Below, piece by piece: positions 1-9,579 of a stretch of 64,000 nucleotides of DNA. Under the pieces are notes generated by a model. It worked only from the letters and a program-made list of their open reading frames with translations. It ran no database searches and was not told where the DNA came from. How positions within the stretch are numbered: position 1 is the first letter of the stretch; every line of letters begins with the position of its first letter. Position numbers and translations under genes: made by a program. This stretch comes from Acetobacteraceae bacterium (GTDB lineage Bacteria; Pseudomonadota; Alphaproteobacteria; Acetobacterales; Acetobacteraceae), in the NCBI GenBank assembly GCA_947475245.1, contig CANJLW010000001.1:410025-474024 (forward strand), written 5' to 3'.

Positions 1-566
1 GGTCGGCGGTTCGGCTGGAACTGCGCGAACCGATCGGCGTTCTGCTGTGCGAATCAGGCGCGCCGCCCTGTGTTCTCGACCGCCATGCCTTGACCCGCTT
101 CTTGACGACGGCATGTACCGACGCGGCGATCGATCCCTGGAACAGCGACTTTCGCGCCTGGGTCGAACCGCGTCTGGCGGAGGCGGCGGCCCTGGCCCAC
201 GACGAGCAAGCGCGGTTGCTGACCGAACTGCGGTCCCGGGCTGAAGGGCGGCGCGATGTTCGGCTGGATCGGTTGGGTCGTTGGTTGCTTGTGCGAGCGG
301 TCGCGCTGCTCGGGGCCGCAGCACCCGCGATCGACGATCTGTTCGGCGACCGTTCCGGCGAGGGGGCTGACGCGTCGTCGCCGCTGCAACGGCTGCTTGC
401 CTGTATCTCAGACCCATCTGCCGACGCGCCCGCGAAGCGCGATGCCGCCGCGGTGGTCGGTCTGTACGAACGCGCGATGCGCGAGACCGACGACCTTGCG
501 CGGCTGACCGCCGAACCACCCAGGTGGCTTGGAGTATTGATGCTGGCAGACGAGCGCGCCGCGTGA
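1..566 (+). CDS. C-terminal part of an unidentified protein upstream of a DNA methyltransferase
   Basis: The frame is open from the window edge (first full codon at 3) to TGA at 564-566, so only about the last 187 residues are visible. They are rich in Ala, Arg, Leu and Asp, predicted helical, with no membrane segment and no motif I can name. The stop overlaps the GTG start of the following methyltransferase by four bases (GTGA), so the two are probably co-translated. In phage-defence loci such as DISARM class 1, a SNF2 helicase gene precedes a large adenine methyltransferase; this tail could be such a helicase C-terminus, but that is inference from context only. Confidence 0.6.
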   Translation, partial: SAVRLELREPIGVLLCESGAPPCVLDRHALTRFLTTACTDAAIDPWNSDFRAWVEPRLAEAAALAHDEQARLLTELRSRAEGRRDVRLDRLGRWLLVRAVALLGAAAPAIDDLFGDRSGEGADASSPLQRLLACISDPSADAPAKRDAAAVVGLYERAMRETDDLARLTAEPPRWLGVLMLADERAA

Positions 567-3500
567 TCGGAGTCTGTTCGCACGCGGGTTCGGCCTTGCC
601 GACGCCGTTCCTCGATCATGAACTGGAACCGCTGCTGCATCGCCTCGGAGCCATGTCATCGTCGGATTGGCCGCCAATCCGGCCGGCGGCAATTGGGGCG
701 GACTCGGCGCGGGTGCGTCGGCAGGTGCTGGCGCCGCTGGCGCGGGCCCTCGGTTACGATGGCCTGACACGGCAGGACCCGGTCGTGACGCGTGAAGGCG
801 CGGAGGACGGCGGCTGGCTTGCGGAGCGGGTTGGGGGTGCGAGTCTGCGGGTTTGGACGATCGCCGCCGGCGCGCCGCCGGACTCGCCCCTTGCGCGGGG
901 GCATGCCTATCGCTTCAGCCCGTCACGCATTGCCCATCGGGTGCTGCGTGCCCGCGGCGAAATCGCGGGGTTGCTGACCGACGGCATCGAAATACGCCTG
1001 CTGATCGCCGATCCCGCTTTGCCCGACAGTCATGTCGGCTTTGCGCTCGACGATGCCGATCCCGCGGGGGTCGCGGCGCTGCGCGCGATGGTCGGTGCCG
1101 GGGCCGGCCGGACATTGACCGACGTTCTCGACGCCGCGCGCCTGTATCAAAGCCGCGTCACGCAGGATTTGCGCGTGCGCGCGCGTGCCGCGATCGAGGG
1201 GTTCGTGCAGGGCGTGCTGGACCATCCCGCCAACCGAGCGCTGTTGCCGGACGCGGATCAGGGTTTGGCCGAAACGCTATGGGCGGAAGGGCTGATTCTG
1301 ATCTATCGCCTGTTGTTCATCCTGAAACTGGAAAGTGGGGAGGAGGCGGGACGGGGCTTTGGGTTTGCCGGCACCGAACTCTGGCGGAGCAGTCTCTCGC
1401 CCAATCGGGCGCTGGGGCCGCTCGCGCGACGCCGGATGGATCACGGGCAGAACACGGGCCGCATGCTGGAAGACGGGTTGCGTCAGGTCTTTCGTCTGTT
1501 CCGCGATGGGATTTCCACAACCGCGCTGTGCATCGCGCCCCTGGGCGGTGCCCTGTTCGACACCTGCGCGATGCCAAGGCTGGAAGCGCTGGCGTGGGGC
1601 GAGGATGCGGTCGCGCATCTGCTGGACCAACTGCTGTGGACCCGCGGGACGGGCGGCGAACGGGCGCGCGTGCATTACGGCTCGCTGGATGTGGAGGAAC
1701 TCGGGCGCGTCTACGAGGCGTTGTTGGAACTCGAACCCGGCCTGGCGCGCCGGACGATGCGGCGGACCCGGCGCGGGAAGCAGGAGGTCGTGGCGCGCGC
1801 CGTCGACGGTCCCACCGACAGGGATGACGGGGTGGAGACCATCCCGGCGGGACGGTTCTTTCTGCGCGCCGGGTTGGGACGCAAGGCAACCGGTGCCTAC
1901 TACACGCCGCACACCTTGGTCGCGGTGCTGGTGCGGGAGACTTTGGGCCCGCTGGTCGCGCGCGACAGCCCCGACGACAATCCCGATCCGGCGGCGATCC
2001 TGGCGCTGCGCGTCGTCGATCCCGCGACCGGCAGCGGGCATTTTTTGATCGAGGCGTGTCGCTTTCTGGCCGATGCCTTGTACGCCGCCTGTTGCCTGTG
2101 CGATTCTCATCCGATCTGGCGCGATCGGCTCGCGGCGCTGCCCGATCCCGACGGTATTCTCGCCAGCTACCTGCCGTCGCGCGCCTGTCCGAACGGTCTG
2201 TCGGAAGGCAGGGCATTGGCGCTTTGCCGACGTCTGGTGGCGGTGAACTGCCTGTATGGGGCGGATCGCAATCCGCTTGCCGTCACCTTGGCCAAGGTCT
2301 CCCTGTGGTTGGAGTCACATGCCGAAGGCCTGCCGCTGACGTTTCTGGACCACCGTCTGATCGTCGGGGATTCGCTGTCCGGTCCGCTGCTGCCCGATTT
2401 GCGCTGCTTCCCGGTTGGCGGTCGCCCGCTTGACCCGTTATTCGCCCAGACCGTGCACCGGCGGTTGGACGCGGCCCATGCGGTGGCGCGCCGGGAACTG
2501 CCTATCCTGAACGGTTCCCTGGGACGGGATGTGGCCGATCTGCGGGCGAAGCAGGATGCCAAGGCACGTCTGGACGCGGCGATGGCTTCGCTGCGCGTCA
2601 TCGCCCGGGCCTGGTCGGGGGCCGCCATGCTGGGGCGGGCGGACGGCAACGACGCGTGGCTGGCCTTTGCGCGGGCGACGATCGAGACGCCCGATGCCGT
2701 CGCCACATGTACCGAGCGTCAGGCGGAAATGCTGGCGGTTGGGGAACAGGCCTTGCCCTGGGATACCGTGTTTCCCGATGTCTTCGCGCGCGACGGATTG
2801 CCGGGCTTCGACGTCGTGCTGGGCAACCCGCCGTGGGAAACACTGCAATACCGCACCTCGGATTTCGTCGGCGGCCTCGATGTGCCGGTGCCCGACCCCA
2901 AGGCGGGGGGAACTGCGGAACGGCGCGTGTTGGACGACCCCGCTGTCGCGGAGGCCTTTGCCGCGTACAAGCAAGGATTTGACCGGCGCAAACGACTGTT
3001 CGAGCGCCTGTATCGCCACCAACGCACGCGGACACGGGCACGTGGCGCAACCGCGGGAACCCTGGATACGTTCCGCCTGTTTGCCGAACGCGCGGTCTCG
3101 CTGGCGGGCGAACGCGGGGCGATCGGCCTGCTGGTGCCGTCGGCGTTCCACGCGAACGAAGGTGCGACGGCCATCCGCGCGCTGTATTTGCAGCGCATGC
3201 GCTTGGATCTGTGCCTGTCATTCGAGAACCGGCGTCGGCTGTTCGACATCGATTCCCGGTTCCGATTCGACCTGATCGTCGCCCGCCAGCCAGGGCCGAC
3301 CGCCGCCACGCGATGCGCGTTTTACCTCGACTCGATCGATCAGATCGACGATCCGGCCCGCCTGATGACCTACGATGCCGCGTTCGTCGCGCGGGTCGGC
3401 GGCGATCACCTCAGCTTTTTGGAACTGCGCGGGCCCGCCGATCTGGCCATCGCGCGCCGGATGTTCGCAGCCCCCGACCGCTTCGCGGATTGGTGCGCGC

Positions 3501-4267
3501 AAACGGGCGTGCGCTTCGGCCGCGATTTGCATATGACCTACGATGCCAGCGCCTTCCGTCCGTTGACGACGGGCGAGGACCTGCTGACGCTGCACGAGGG
3601 CAAGACGTTTCACCAGTTCGTCGATCGGTGGGACACGGCGCCGCGCTACGGCGTTTCCCCCGCTGCCTTGCGAGGCAAGCCAGGCGTGGCGGAGGCCGCC
3701 GGATGGTTCCGTCTGGCATTTCGCGACATCGCGAAATCGACGGACGAGCACACGATGATTGCGGCCGTTCTGCCGCCCGGAACCGTCTGCGGGCATACCG
3801 CGACCGTCGAACGCCGGCCCTGGCAGCGCGCGCCCACCGATATGCTGACCCTGTGCGCCATCCTGAATGCGCATCCGTTTGAATGGTTGGTGCGCCAGAA
3901 GGCCGGATCGCATCTGAGCCTGTATTTGCTCGACGCGCTCCCGATGCCTGTGTTGTCGGTCGATGAACGAGCGCTGCTCTCCGATCTGGCGCTGCGCCTG
4001 TCCTGCAATCACGCGGGATTTGTGCCGTTATGGCGGGCGGTCGCGGATCGGCCATGGAACCCGCTGATCGATCCCGGGCAACGCTGGCGCGCGCGCGCCG
4101 AAGCGGATGCGATCGTCGCCCTTGGCTACGGTCTCGACCGCTCGGCCTACGCCCGCATGCTCGCCAGTTTCAGCCACCGCTCGTTCCCCTCCGCACCGTC
4201 GCTGTGTCTCGCGGCCTATGACGCGCGCGCCCGGGCAGGCATGCCCGGCGAGAGGCTGGCGTCCTGA
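563..4267 (+). CDS. Large Eco57I/PglX-like adenine-specific DNA methyltransferase
   Basis: About 1234 residues. The SAM-binding motif DPATGSG lies near residues 486-492, after a conserved GAYYTP segment, and the catalytic GNPPW motif is near 754-758. This order and NPPW identify an amino-methyltransferase of the N6-adenine type, as in type IIG enzymes, BREX PglX and DISARM DrmMI. The long N-terminal helical region and C-terminal target-recognition region fit that size class. No PD-(D/E)xK nuclease motif is obvious at the N-terminus, so it may only modify DNA. GTG at 563 is preferred because it overlaps the upstream stop; ATG at 653, with GGAG just upstream, is an alternative. The next gene is an unrelated flavin monooxygenase, so any partner genes lie to the left. 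Confidence 0.88.
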   Translation: MIGVCSHAGSALPTPFLDHELEPLLHRLGAMSSSDWPPIRPAAIGADSARVRRQVLAPLARALGYDGLTRQDPVVTREGAEDGGWLAERVGGASLRVWTIAAGAPPDSPLARGHAYRFSPSRIAHRVLRARGEIAGLLTDGIEIRLLIADPALPDSHVGFALDDADPAGVAALRAMVGAGAGRTLTDVLDAARLYQSRVTQDLRVRARAAIEGFVQGVLDHPANRALLPDADQGLAETLWAEGLILIYRLLFILKLESGEEAGRGFGFAGTELWRSSLSPNRALGPLARRRMDHGQNTGRMLEDGLRQVFRLFRDGISTTALCIAPLGGALFDTCAMPRLEALAWGEDAVAHLLDQLLWTRGTGGERARVHYGSLDVEELGRVYEALLELEPGLARRTMRRTRRGKQEVVARAVDGPTDRDDGVETIPAGRFFLRAGLGRKATGAYYTPHTLVAVLVRETLGPLVARDSPDDNPDPAAILALRVVDPATGSGHFLIEACRFLADALYAACCLCDSHPIWRDRLAALPDPDGILASYLPSRACPNGLSEGRALALCRRLVAVNCLYGADRNPLAVTLAKVSLWLESHAEGLPLTFLDHRLIVGDSLSGPLLPDLRCFPVGGRPLDPLFAQTVHRRLDAAHAVARRELPILNGSLGRDVADLRAKQDAKARLDAAMASLRVIARAWSGAAMLGRADGNDAWLAFARATIETPDAVATCTERQAEMLAVGEQALPWDTVFPDVFARDGLPGFDVVLGNPPWETLQYRTSDFVGGLDVPVPDPKAGGTAERRVLDDPAVAEAFAAYKQGFDRRKRLFERLYRHQRTRTRARGATAGTLDTFRLFAERAVSLAGERGAIGLLVPSAFHANEGATAIRALYLQRMRLDLCLSFENRRRLFDIDSRFRFDLIVARQPGPTAATRCAFYLDSIDQIDDPARLMTYDAAFVARVGGDHLSFLELRGPADLAIARRMFAAPDRFADWCAQTGVRFGRDLHMTYDASAFRPLTTGEDLLTLHEGKTFHQFVDRWDTAPRYGVSPAALRGKPGVAEAAGWFRLAFRDIAKSTDEHTMIAAVLPPGTVCGHTATVERRPWQRAPTDMLTLCAILNAHPFEWLVRQKAGSHLSLYLLDALPMPVLSVDERALLSDLALRLSCNHAGFVPLWRAVADRPWNPLIDPGQRWRARAEADAIVALGYGLDRSAYARMLASFSHRSFPSAPSLCLAAYDARARAGMPGERLAS

Positions 4268-4325
4268 CCCCGCGGGCCACAAGATGGCGCGCGGGCGGTT
4301 GCGCCCGAGGGAGCGGAGAACACCC

Positions 4326-5672
4326 ATGCGTCAGATACGATTGAATGCGTTCGACATGGCCTGCGTCGGGCATATCCAGCATGGCATGTGGACCCATCCG
4401 CGCGACACATCCGGCGATTACGCCAGGCTTGATCGTTGGGTCGATATGGCCCGGACTTTGGAGCGCGGGCTGTTCGACGGGTTGTTCCTGGCGGATATCC
4501 TGGGTGTCTACGACGTCTACCAGGGCAGCCCCGCGCCGTCCCTGCGTGCCTCGGTGCAGATTCCCTTGATCGATCCGATCGCCTTGATCCCGGCCATGGC
4601 GCATGCCACCCGGCATCTCGGCTTCGGCGTGACCTGCAACCTGGCTTATGAGCCGCCGTTCCTGTTCGCCCGTCGAATGGCGACGTTGGATCACCTCAGC
4701 AACGGGCGTATCGGCTGGAACATCGTCACCGGCTACCTCGACAGCGCCGCCCGCGCGGTCGGATTGTCGGAACAGATGGCGCATGACGACCGTTACGACA
4801 TCGCCGACGAATACATGCATGTGGTTTACAAACTTTGGGAGGGTGGCTGGCGCGACGACGCGGTCATTCGCGATCGCGAAGGGCGGGTCTTCACCGATCC
4901 AAGCCGGGTCCGCCGCGTACAGCACGAAGGCAAGCAGTTTCGGGTCGACGCCATGCCGATCTGGGAGCCGTCGCCGCAGCGCACACCCGTGCTGTATCAG
5001 GCCGGTGCATCCGATCGCGGGCGGGTTTTCGCCGCGCGTCACGCCGAATGCGTCTTCGTCAACGGCAGCACGCACGCCAATGTGCGGCGGATCGTCGACG
5101 ATCTGCGCGCCCGCGCCGGCGCCCGTCCGATCAAGGTCTTCGCCGGTGCCACGATCATCACCGGACGAACCGAGAAGGAGGCGCGCGATCTGTTGGAGGA
5201 GTACCGTCGCCACACCAGCGTGGAAGGCGGGCTTGCGCATACCGGCGCTTCAATGGGCGTCGACTTCGACCGCTTCGGCATGGATGAGCCGGTCGATGCG
5301 TCGAACAGCCAGGCCGTGCGCTCCAATATTGACGCCATGGCTTCGGCGATGGGGCCGAACTGGACGAAGCGGAACCTGATCGATCGGTTCGTGCTGGGCG
5401 GGCGTCAGGCCCCGATCGTCGGATCGGCCGAACAGATCGCAGATGCGATGATCGGCTGGGTCGAAAAAGCGGATATCGACGGCTTCAACCTGTCGCGAAC
5501 GGTCTGGCCGGAATGCCTGACGAGCTTCATCGATCTGGTGGTGCCAATTCTGCAGGAGCGCGGGGTTTATAAGACCGGCTACGAGCCGGGCACCTATCGC
5601 GACAAGCTGTTCGGTGCCGGGGACCATCTGCCCGCGACCCACCCTGCCTCGGCGGAGCGTTGGATGGCGTAG
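4326..5672 (+). CDS. LLM-class flavin-dependent monooxygenase (NtaA/SnaA/DszA family)
   Basis: 448 residues, the usual length for this family. The N-terminus (QIRLNAFDM, then HPRD) and the central NIVTG segment followed by DRYDIADEY are hallmarks of FMNH2-dependent monooxygenases acting on nitrilotriacetate, sulfones or dialkyl sulfides. An Arg/Trp-rich LYQAGAS stretch near residue 225 matches the flavin phosphate-binding part. The protein should be cytosolic and need a separate flavin reductase, none of which is adjacent. The ATG at 4326 is preceded by GGGAGCGGAG. The substrate cannot be told from the sequence. Confidence 0.88.
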   Translation: MRQIRLNAFDMACVGHIQHGMWTHPRDTSGDYARLDRWVDMARTLERGLFDGLFLADILGVYDVYQGSPAPSLRASVQIPLIDPIALIPAMAHATRHLGFGVTCNLAYEPPFLFARRMATLDHLSNGRIGWNIVTGYLDSAARAVGLSEQMAHDDRYDIADEYMHVVYKLWEGGWRDDAVIRDREGRVFTDPSRVRRVQHEGKQFRVDAMPIWEPSPQRTPVLYQAGASDRGRVFAARHAECVFVNGSTHANVRRIVDDLRARAGARPIKVFAGATIITGRTEKEARDLLEEYRRHTSVEGGLAHTGASMGVDFDRFGMDEPVDASNSQAVRSNIDAMASAMGPNWTKRNLIDRFVLGGRQAPIVGSAEQIADAMIGWVEKADIDGFNLSRTVWPECLTSFIDLVVPILQERGVYKTGYEPGTYRDKLFGAGDHLPATHPASAERWMA

Positions 5673-5702
5673 CCCGGAACGATCGCCGGGTTCGGTCGGC
5701 AC

Positions 5703-5728
5703 ACCAGTCGCCGTTTAAGGCGACTGGT
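5703..5728. terminator. Bidirectional hairpin between monooxygenase and rne
   Basis: A perfect 10-bp stem (ACCAGTCGCC / GGCGACTGGT) with a six-base loop lies between two convergent stops at 5672 and 5741. There is no clear T tract, so termination efficiency is uncertain. Confidence 0.65.
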
Positions 5729-5740
5729 ATTGCCCAGTGT

Positions 5741-8700
5741 TCAGCGCCGCCACCAACCCCGCTTTTTCTCCGCGGACGGGGTAGCGCCGTCGCCAATAAT
5801 GATCGGCTGAATCGCCGGACCGCTGATCGGTTCTGCCTTTGCCTCCGGTTCCGGTGCCGTGGGTTCCGGCTCGGGCATCGCGGCAGGTGGTTCCACGACG
5901 GGAGCGGCTTCGACGGCGACGGGTTCCGCTGCCATCGGCGCGACGATCTCGACCGGCGGTTCCGCCTGTATCTCCGTCTCGACGACTGCTGGAGCAATCT
6001 CCGGCGTAGCCTCCACGGCGATCTCCGGCGGTGCCGACACCGCCGCTTCCGGCATCGGAGCCTCGACGCTTGTCGCGTCAACGGTTGCGGGGTCTTCAAC
6101 CACCGGCTCCGAGACGATCTCCACTTCCGGCGCGACCTCGGCCACAACGACCGGTTCGGCCTCACGCGCCGCCAAACGCGCGGCTTCGGCGTTCTGTTCG
6201 GCCTGTTCCATCACGTCGAAGATGTCGAACACCTCGCCGCCGAAGGGGTTGGCCGGCGTCGGGCCGGAATAGACCGGCGGCAGTTCAGGTTGTTCCGCGC
6301 CGATCTGCGCGACGGCCGGCACTTCGCTGTCGTCACGCTTACGCCGACGTCCGCCACGCCGTCCGCGCCTGCGGTTACGGGCTTCTTCGTCGGAATCACT
6401 CGCTTCCGGAGTCCCATCCGCCGGGGGCACCAACTGGGCAACCAGATCGGCGTCCGGCGCGGCTTCAACAGATTCATCGGCACCCGGCTCGACCGGTGCC
6501 GCGTCCGCGGTCGGTTCGCCGTCGGCGTCATCGCTTGTCTCGGCGGCCCCATCGGCCATTGCGCCGGACTCCTCGCGAGAGTCCTGCCCACCCGGCTCGT
6601 CCTCGCGCCGACCCCGCCGACGCCGACGGCGCCGCTTGCGGCGACGATCCGCTTCCTCGGCCGTTTCCGGCTGACCGGCCGGACGGGCGGCTTCCGCCGC
6701 GCGATCTTCCGCGTCGTCCTCGGACTCCTGCTCGTCCGACAGCACGACGTCGTCGTCTTCCTCGGGTTCCGCCTCGATCGGCGGCGCCATGCGCGGCGGC
6801 GGCAGCGGAGCGGGAGCGTCCGGGGTGATCGCGCCGTGTGGGTCGATCGCGGTCTGCGGGCGCGCCCGCTCGATCCGATACAGCGGCGTTACCTGAGAGT
6901 CGTCGGCGGCGATGATGACGCGCATTGCATAGCGCGCCTCGATCTCACGCAGGCGATCGCGTTTGTGGTTCAACAGATACAGCGCGATGGGCGTCGCCAG
7001 ATGCACGACGATTTCCGCCGCGCGACGCTTCGCGCCCTCGTCCTCGATGCCGCGCAGCACATGGATTGCCGCATTTTCGGTGCTGCGCACATGCCCGGTG
7101 CCGCCGCAATGCGGGCAGGGGATGAAGCTGGTTTCGGCCAGCGACGGGCGCAGGCGCTGGCGGCTCATTTCCAACAGGCCGAAATGGCTGATCTGCCCGA
7201 CCTGGATGCGCGCGCGATCGTTCTTCAGCGCATCCTTCATGCGCCGTTCCACCATCGCGTTATGGCGCTTGGACTCCATGTCGATGAAGTCGATGACGAT
7301 CAGCCCGGCCAGATCGCGTAGCCGCAATTGCCGAGCGACCTCGTCCGCCGCTTCAAGATTGGTCCGAAGCGCGGTCTCTTCGATGTTCCGTTCGCGGGTA
7401 GAGCGGCCGGAGTTGACGTCGATCGCGACCAGCGCCTCGGCCTGGTTGATCACCAGATAGCCGCCGGAGCGCAGTTGGACGATCGGCATCAGCATCGCGT
7501 CGAGTTGGGCTTCGACCTGCGAGCGGGCAAACAGCGGCTGACCCGTCGGGTCCTTCCACAGCTGTACCTTCTTCGCGTGGCTCGGCATCAGCATCCGCAT
7601 GAAGTCATGCGCCGCGCGCCAGCCTTCCTCGCCATCCACCAGGATTTCGTCGACATCGCGCGAATAGACGTCGCGGATCGCGCGCTTGATCAGACTGGCT
7701 TCTTCGTAAATCAGCGCCGGCGCCACCGACTTCATGGTGTGCTCGCGGATGTCGTCCCACAGCCGCAGCAGATACTCGCAATCGCGCTTGATCTCGGGCT
7801 TGGGGCGTTGCGCGCCCGCCGTCCGAACGATCATGCCCATGCCGCGCGGGATATCCAGCTCGGTCATGATCTCCTTGAGACGGCGACGGTCCGCGGCGGA
7901 CGTGATCTTGCGGGAAATGCCGCCGCCACGCGGAGAGTTCGGCATCAGCACGGAGAAGCGGCCGGCGAGCGACAGATAGGTGGTCAGCGCCGCGCCCTTG
8001 GTGCCGCGTTCTTCCTTGACGACCTGGATCAGCAGGATTTGGCGCCGACGGATGACTTCCTGGATCTTGTAGTTCCGCAGGAAGCGAGACTGCTGACGCC
8101 GTTCGGCGCGATCGTCGCCGCCATCGCCGTCGCCGCCCATGGTCTCCGGCGGTGCGACATCCTCGGCAACGTCGTCGGGGTCTTCGTCGTCGTCTTCGTC
8201 CGACCCGTGCTCCTCCGTCTCGGCTTCCGCTTCGATCACGCGTTCCGGCGCGATCAGCAGAGGCAGAGCGGCACGCGCCCAAGCCTCGACCGGCTCTTCG
8301 ACTGCTTCAGAGGCAGCTTCCTCGGCGGGTTCTTCGACGTCGGCGGCCGGCTCCGGGTCCTGCCACAAGGCAAGCAACGGCGGTACTGACGCGACTGCCC
8401 AGGCATCAGGTGCCACGGGTTCGACGGCTTCGGGAACGGCGTCCTCAATCTCCGCCCGGGCAAACAGCGGCGGTTCATGCGCCACGGCCCATGCCGGAAC
8501 AGGTTCTTCCGCCGCCGGGATCGCAACCGCGATCGGTTCGGCGGTGACTTCGATCAGCGCGGGTTCGGCGTAGGCGGCCTGTTCCAACGCGAGTTCGAGG
8601 TCGGCCTCTTCCTCTTCAAGGCGGGCTTCCTCCGCCTGCATTTCGATCAGCCGCTGCCGGTCGGCGACGGGGATCTGGTAGTAATCCGGGTGGATTTCGC

Positions 8701-8914
8701 CAAAGGCGAGGAACCCGTGCCGTCCGTTGCCGTATTCGACGAACGCGGCCTGCAGGCTGGGTTCTACGCGGACAACCTTGGCGAGGTAGATGTTCCCTTT
8801 GAGTTGGCGTTTCGTCGATGTCTCGACGTCGAAATCCTCGAGTCGGTTACCGTCCAGCACCACTATGCGGGTTTCTTCCGCATGCGTGGCGTCGATCAGC
8901 ATACGCTTCGTCAT
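5741..8914 (-). CDS. rne: Ribonuclease E/G
   Basis: 1057-residue endoribonuclease that starts mRNA decay and processes rRNA and tRNA precursors. It begins MTKRMLIDATHAEE, followed by the first half of the S1 domain (residues 36-90). A long acidic insertion (about 92-272) then splits the S1 domain before RFLRNYKIQEVIRRRQ resumes it, as in other alphaproteobacterial RNase E proteins. The DNase I-like catalytic region follows with AIDVNSG and FIDME, and the zinc-link CPHCGGTGH is near residue 650. The C-terminal third is low-complexity, with Arg-rich blocks (for example RRKRRRRRRRGRR) alternating with acidic and Ala/Pro/Val-rich tracts, the expected disordered degradosome scaffold. ATG at 8914 begins the conserved N-terminus; the frame is open further upstream without homology. 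Confidence 0.95.
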   Translation of the reverse strand: MTKRMLIDATHAEETRIVVLDGNRLEDFDVETSTKRQLKGNIYLAKVVRVEPSLQAAFVEYGNGRHGFLAFGEIHPDYYQIPVADRQRLIEMQAEEARLEEEEADLELALEQAAYAEPALIEVTAEPIAVAIPAAEEPVPAWAVAHEPPLFARAEIEDAVPEAVEPVAPDAWAVASVPPLLALWQDPEPAADVEEPAEEAASEAVEEPVEAWARAALPLLIAPERVIEAEAETEEHGSDEDDDEDPDDVAEDVAPPETMGGDGDGGDDRAERRQQSRFLRNYKIQEVIRRRQILLIQVVKEERGTKGAALTTYLSLAGRFSVLMPNSPRGGGISRKITSAADRRRLKEIMTELDIPRGMGMIVRTAGAQRPKPEIKRDCEYLLRLWDDIREHTMKSVAPALIYEEASLIKRAIRDVYSRDVDEILVDGEEGWRAAHDFMRMLMPSHAKKVQLWKDPTGQPLFARSQVEAQLDAMLMPIVQLRSGGYLVINQAEALVAIDVNSGRSTRERNIEETALRTNLEAADEVARQLRLRDLAGLIVIDFIDMESKRHNAMVERRMKDALKNDRARIQVGQISHFGLLEMSRQRLRPSLAETSFIPCPHCGGTGHVRSTENAAIHVLRGIEDEGAKRRAAEIVVHLATPIALYLLNHKRDRLREIEARYAMRVIIAADDSQVTPLYRIERARPQTAIDPHGAITPDAPAPLPPPRMAPPIEAEPEEDDDVVLSDEQESEDDAEDRAAEAARPAGQPETAEEADRRRKRRRRRRRGRREDEPGGQDSREESGAMADGAAETSDDADGEPTADAAPVEPGADESVEAAPDADLVAQLVPPADGTPEASDSDEEARNRRRGRRGGRRRKRDDSEVPAVAQIGAEQPELPPVYSGPTPANPFGGEVFDIFDVMEQAEQNAEAARLAAREAEPVVVAEVAPEVEIVSEPVVEDPATVDATSVEAPMPEAAVSAPPEIAVEATPEIAPAVVETEIQAEPPVEIVAPMAAEPVAVEAAPVVEPPAAMPEPEPTAPEPEAKAEPISGPAIQPIIIGDGATPSAEKKRGWWRR

Positions 8915-9579
8915 CTGGTCGTAAACTCCGGTACTTCGCTCGTCCGATAGGCCGTTGTCCTGTTCGGATCGGGGCCGGCGAGCGACGAAAAAGGCTTGCG
9001 AAAAAGGGCCCGCCCGGAAGCCGGGGAAAACGATGCGGATCGGCGCGCAAACCACCGACGCCACCCGAAGCAGTCGGGTTTCGTCCAATTCTGGACAGGC
9101 GTAAGGCGGTTTTGCTCATCAGTCCCTGGCGTTCGGACGGCGCGTTCCGCTGCGGAACGCGGCCCCGTGTGGAAAGTCCATGCTTGCCATCCGGTAAAGG
9201 ATCGGCCCCGGCGCGCCGAAACGTCCATCAAAGGCGGGCGCGACGCGGGCGGCGATGCGGTAGCGGCGGCGCGGATCCTGTCACAGAGCTTGCCGAACAG
9301 GCATCCGTACCTGAACGGTCAAGGGACCACGCGCCAACCAGATCGGGCCGGATCGCGACGGCAACCGCCATCGCAAGCCGGTTGCATCACCGGAGCGGGG
9401 GGAACCATGAAGCAAACCGTCGGCCACCGCAAGCAGAACGGTGAAATTCGTGCCGAGCGCCGAAAAATCCGTTCCGATCCGGTCGGCGAAGCACCCGATA
9501 TCGAAAAAAAACGTGCCATAAACCCGCCGGAATCAATATCCAGGATGCTCCGGTGCAGTTTTTGGGTTAAGAGAGTCTC
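8915..9579. other. Divergent regulatory region between rne and the amidase gene
   Basis: 665 bases with no convincing gene. It must hold the rne promoter and 5' leader on the minus strand and the amidase promoter on the plus strand. A perfect 9-bp inverted repeat lies at 9142-9160. A frame opens at ATG 9409 behind GGGGGGAACC, but it runs into the amidase gene out of frame and its Arg/Lys-rich product resembles nothing I know. The final 100 bases (9480-9579) are notably A/T-richer, consistent with promoter position. Confidence 0.6.
9142..9160. repeat. Perfect 9-bp inverted repeat in the rne upstream region
   Basis: GCGTTCCGC, one base, then GCGGAACGC. It lies 228-246 bases upstream of the rne start codon. 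It could be an operator or a structured element in the rne leader RNA; RNase E is known in E. coli to autoregulate through its 5' leader, so the leader idea is plausible but untested. Confidence 0.5.
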
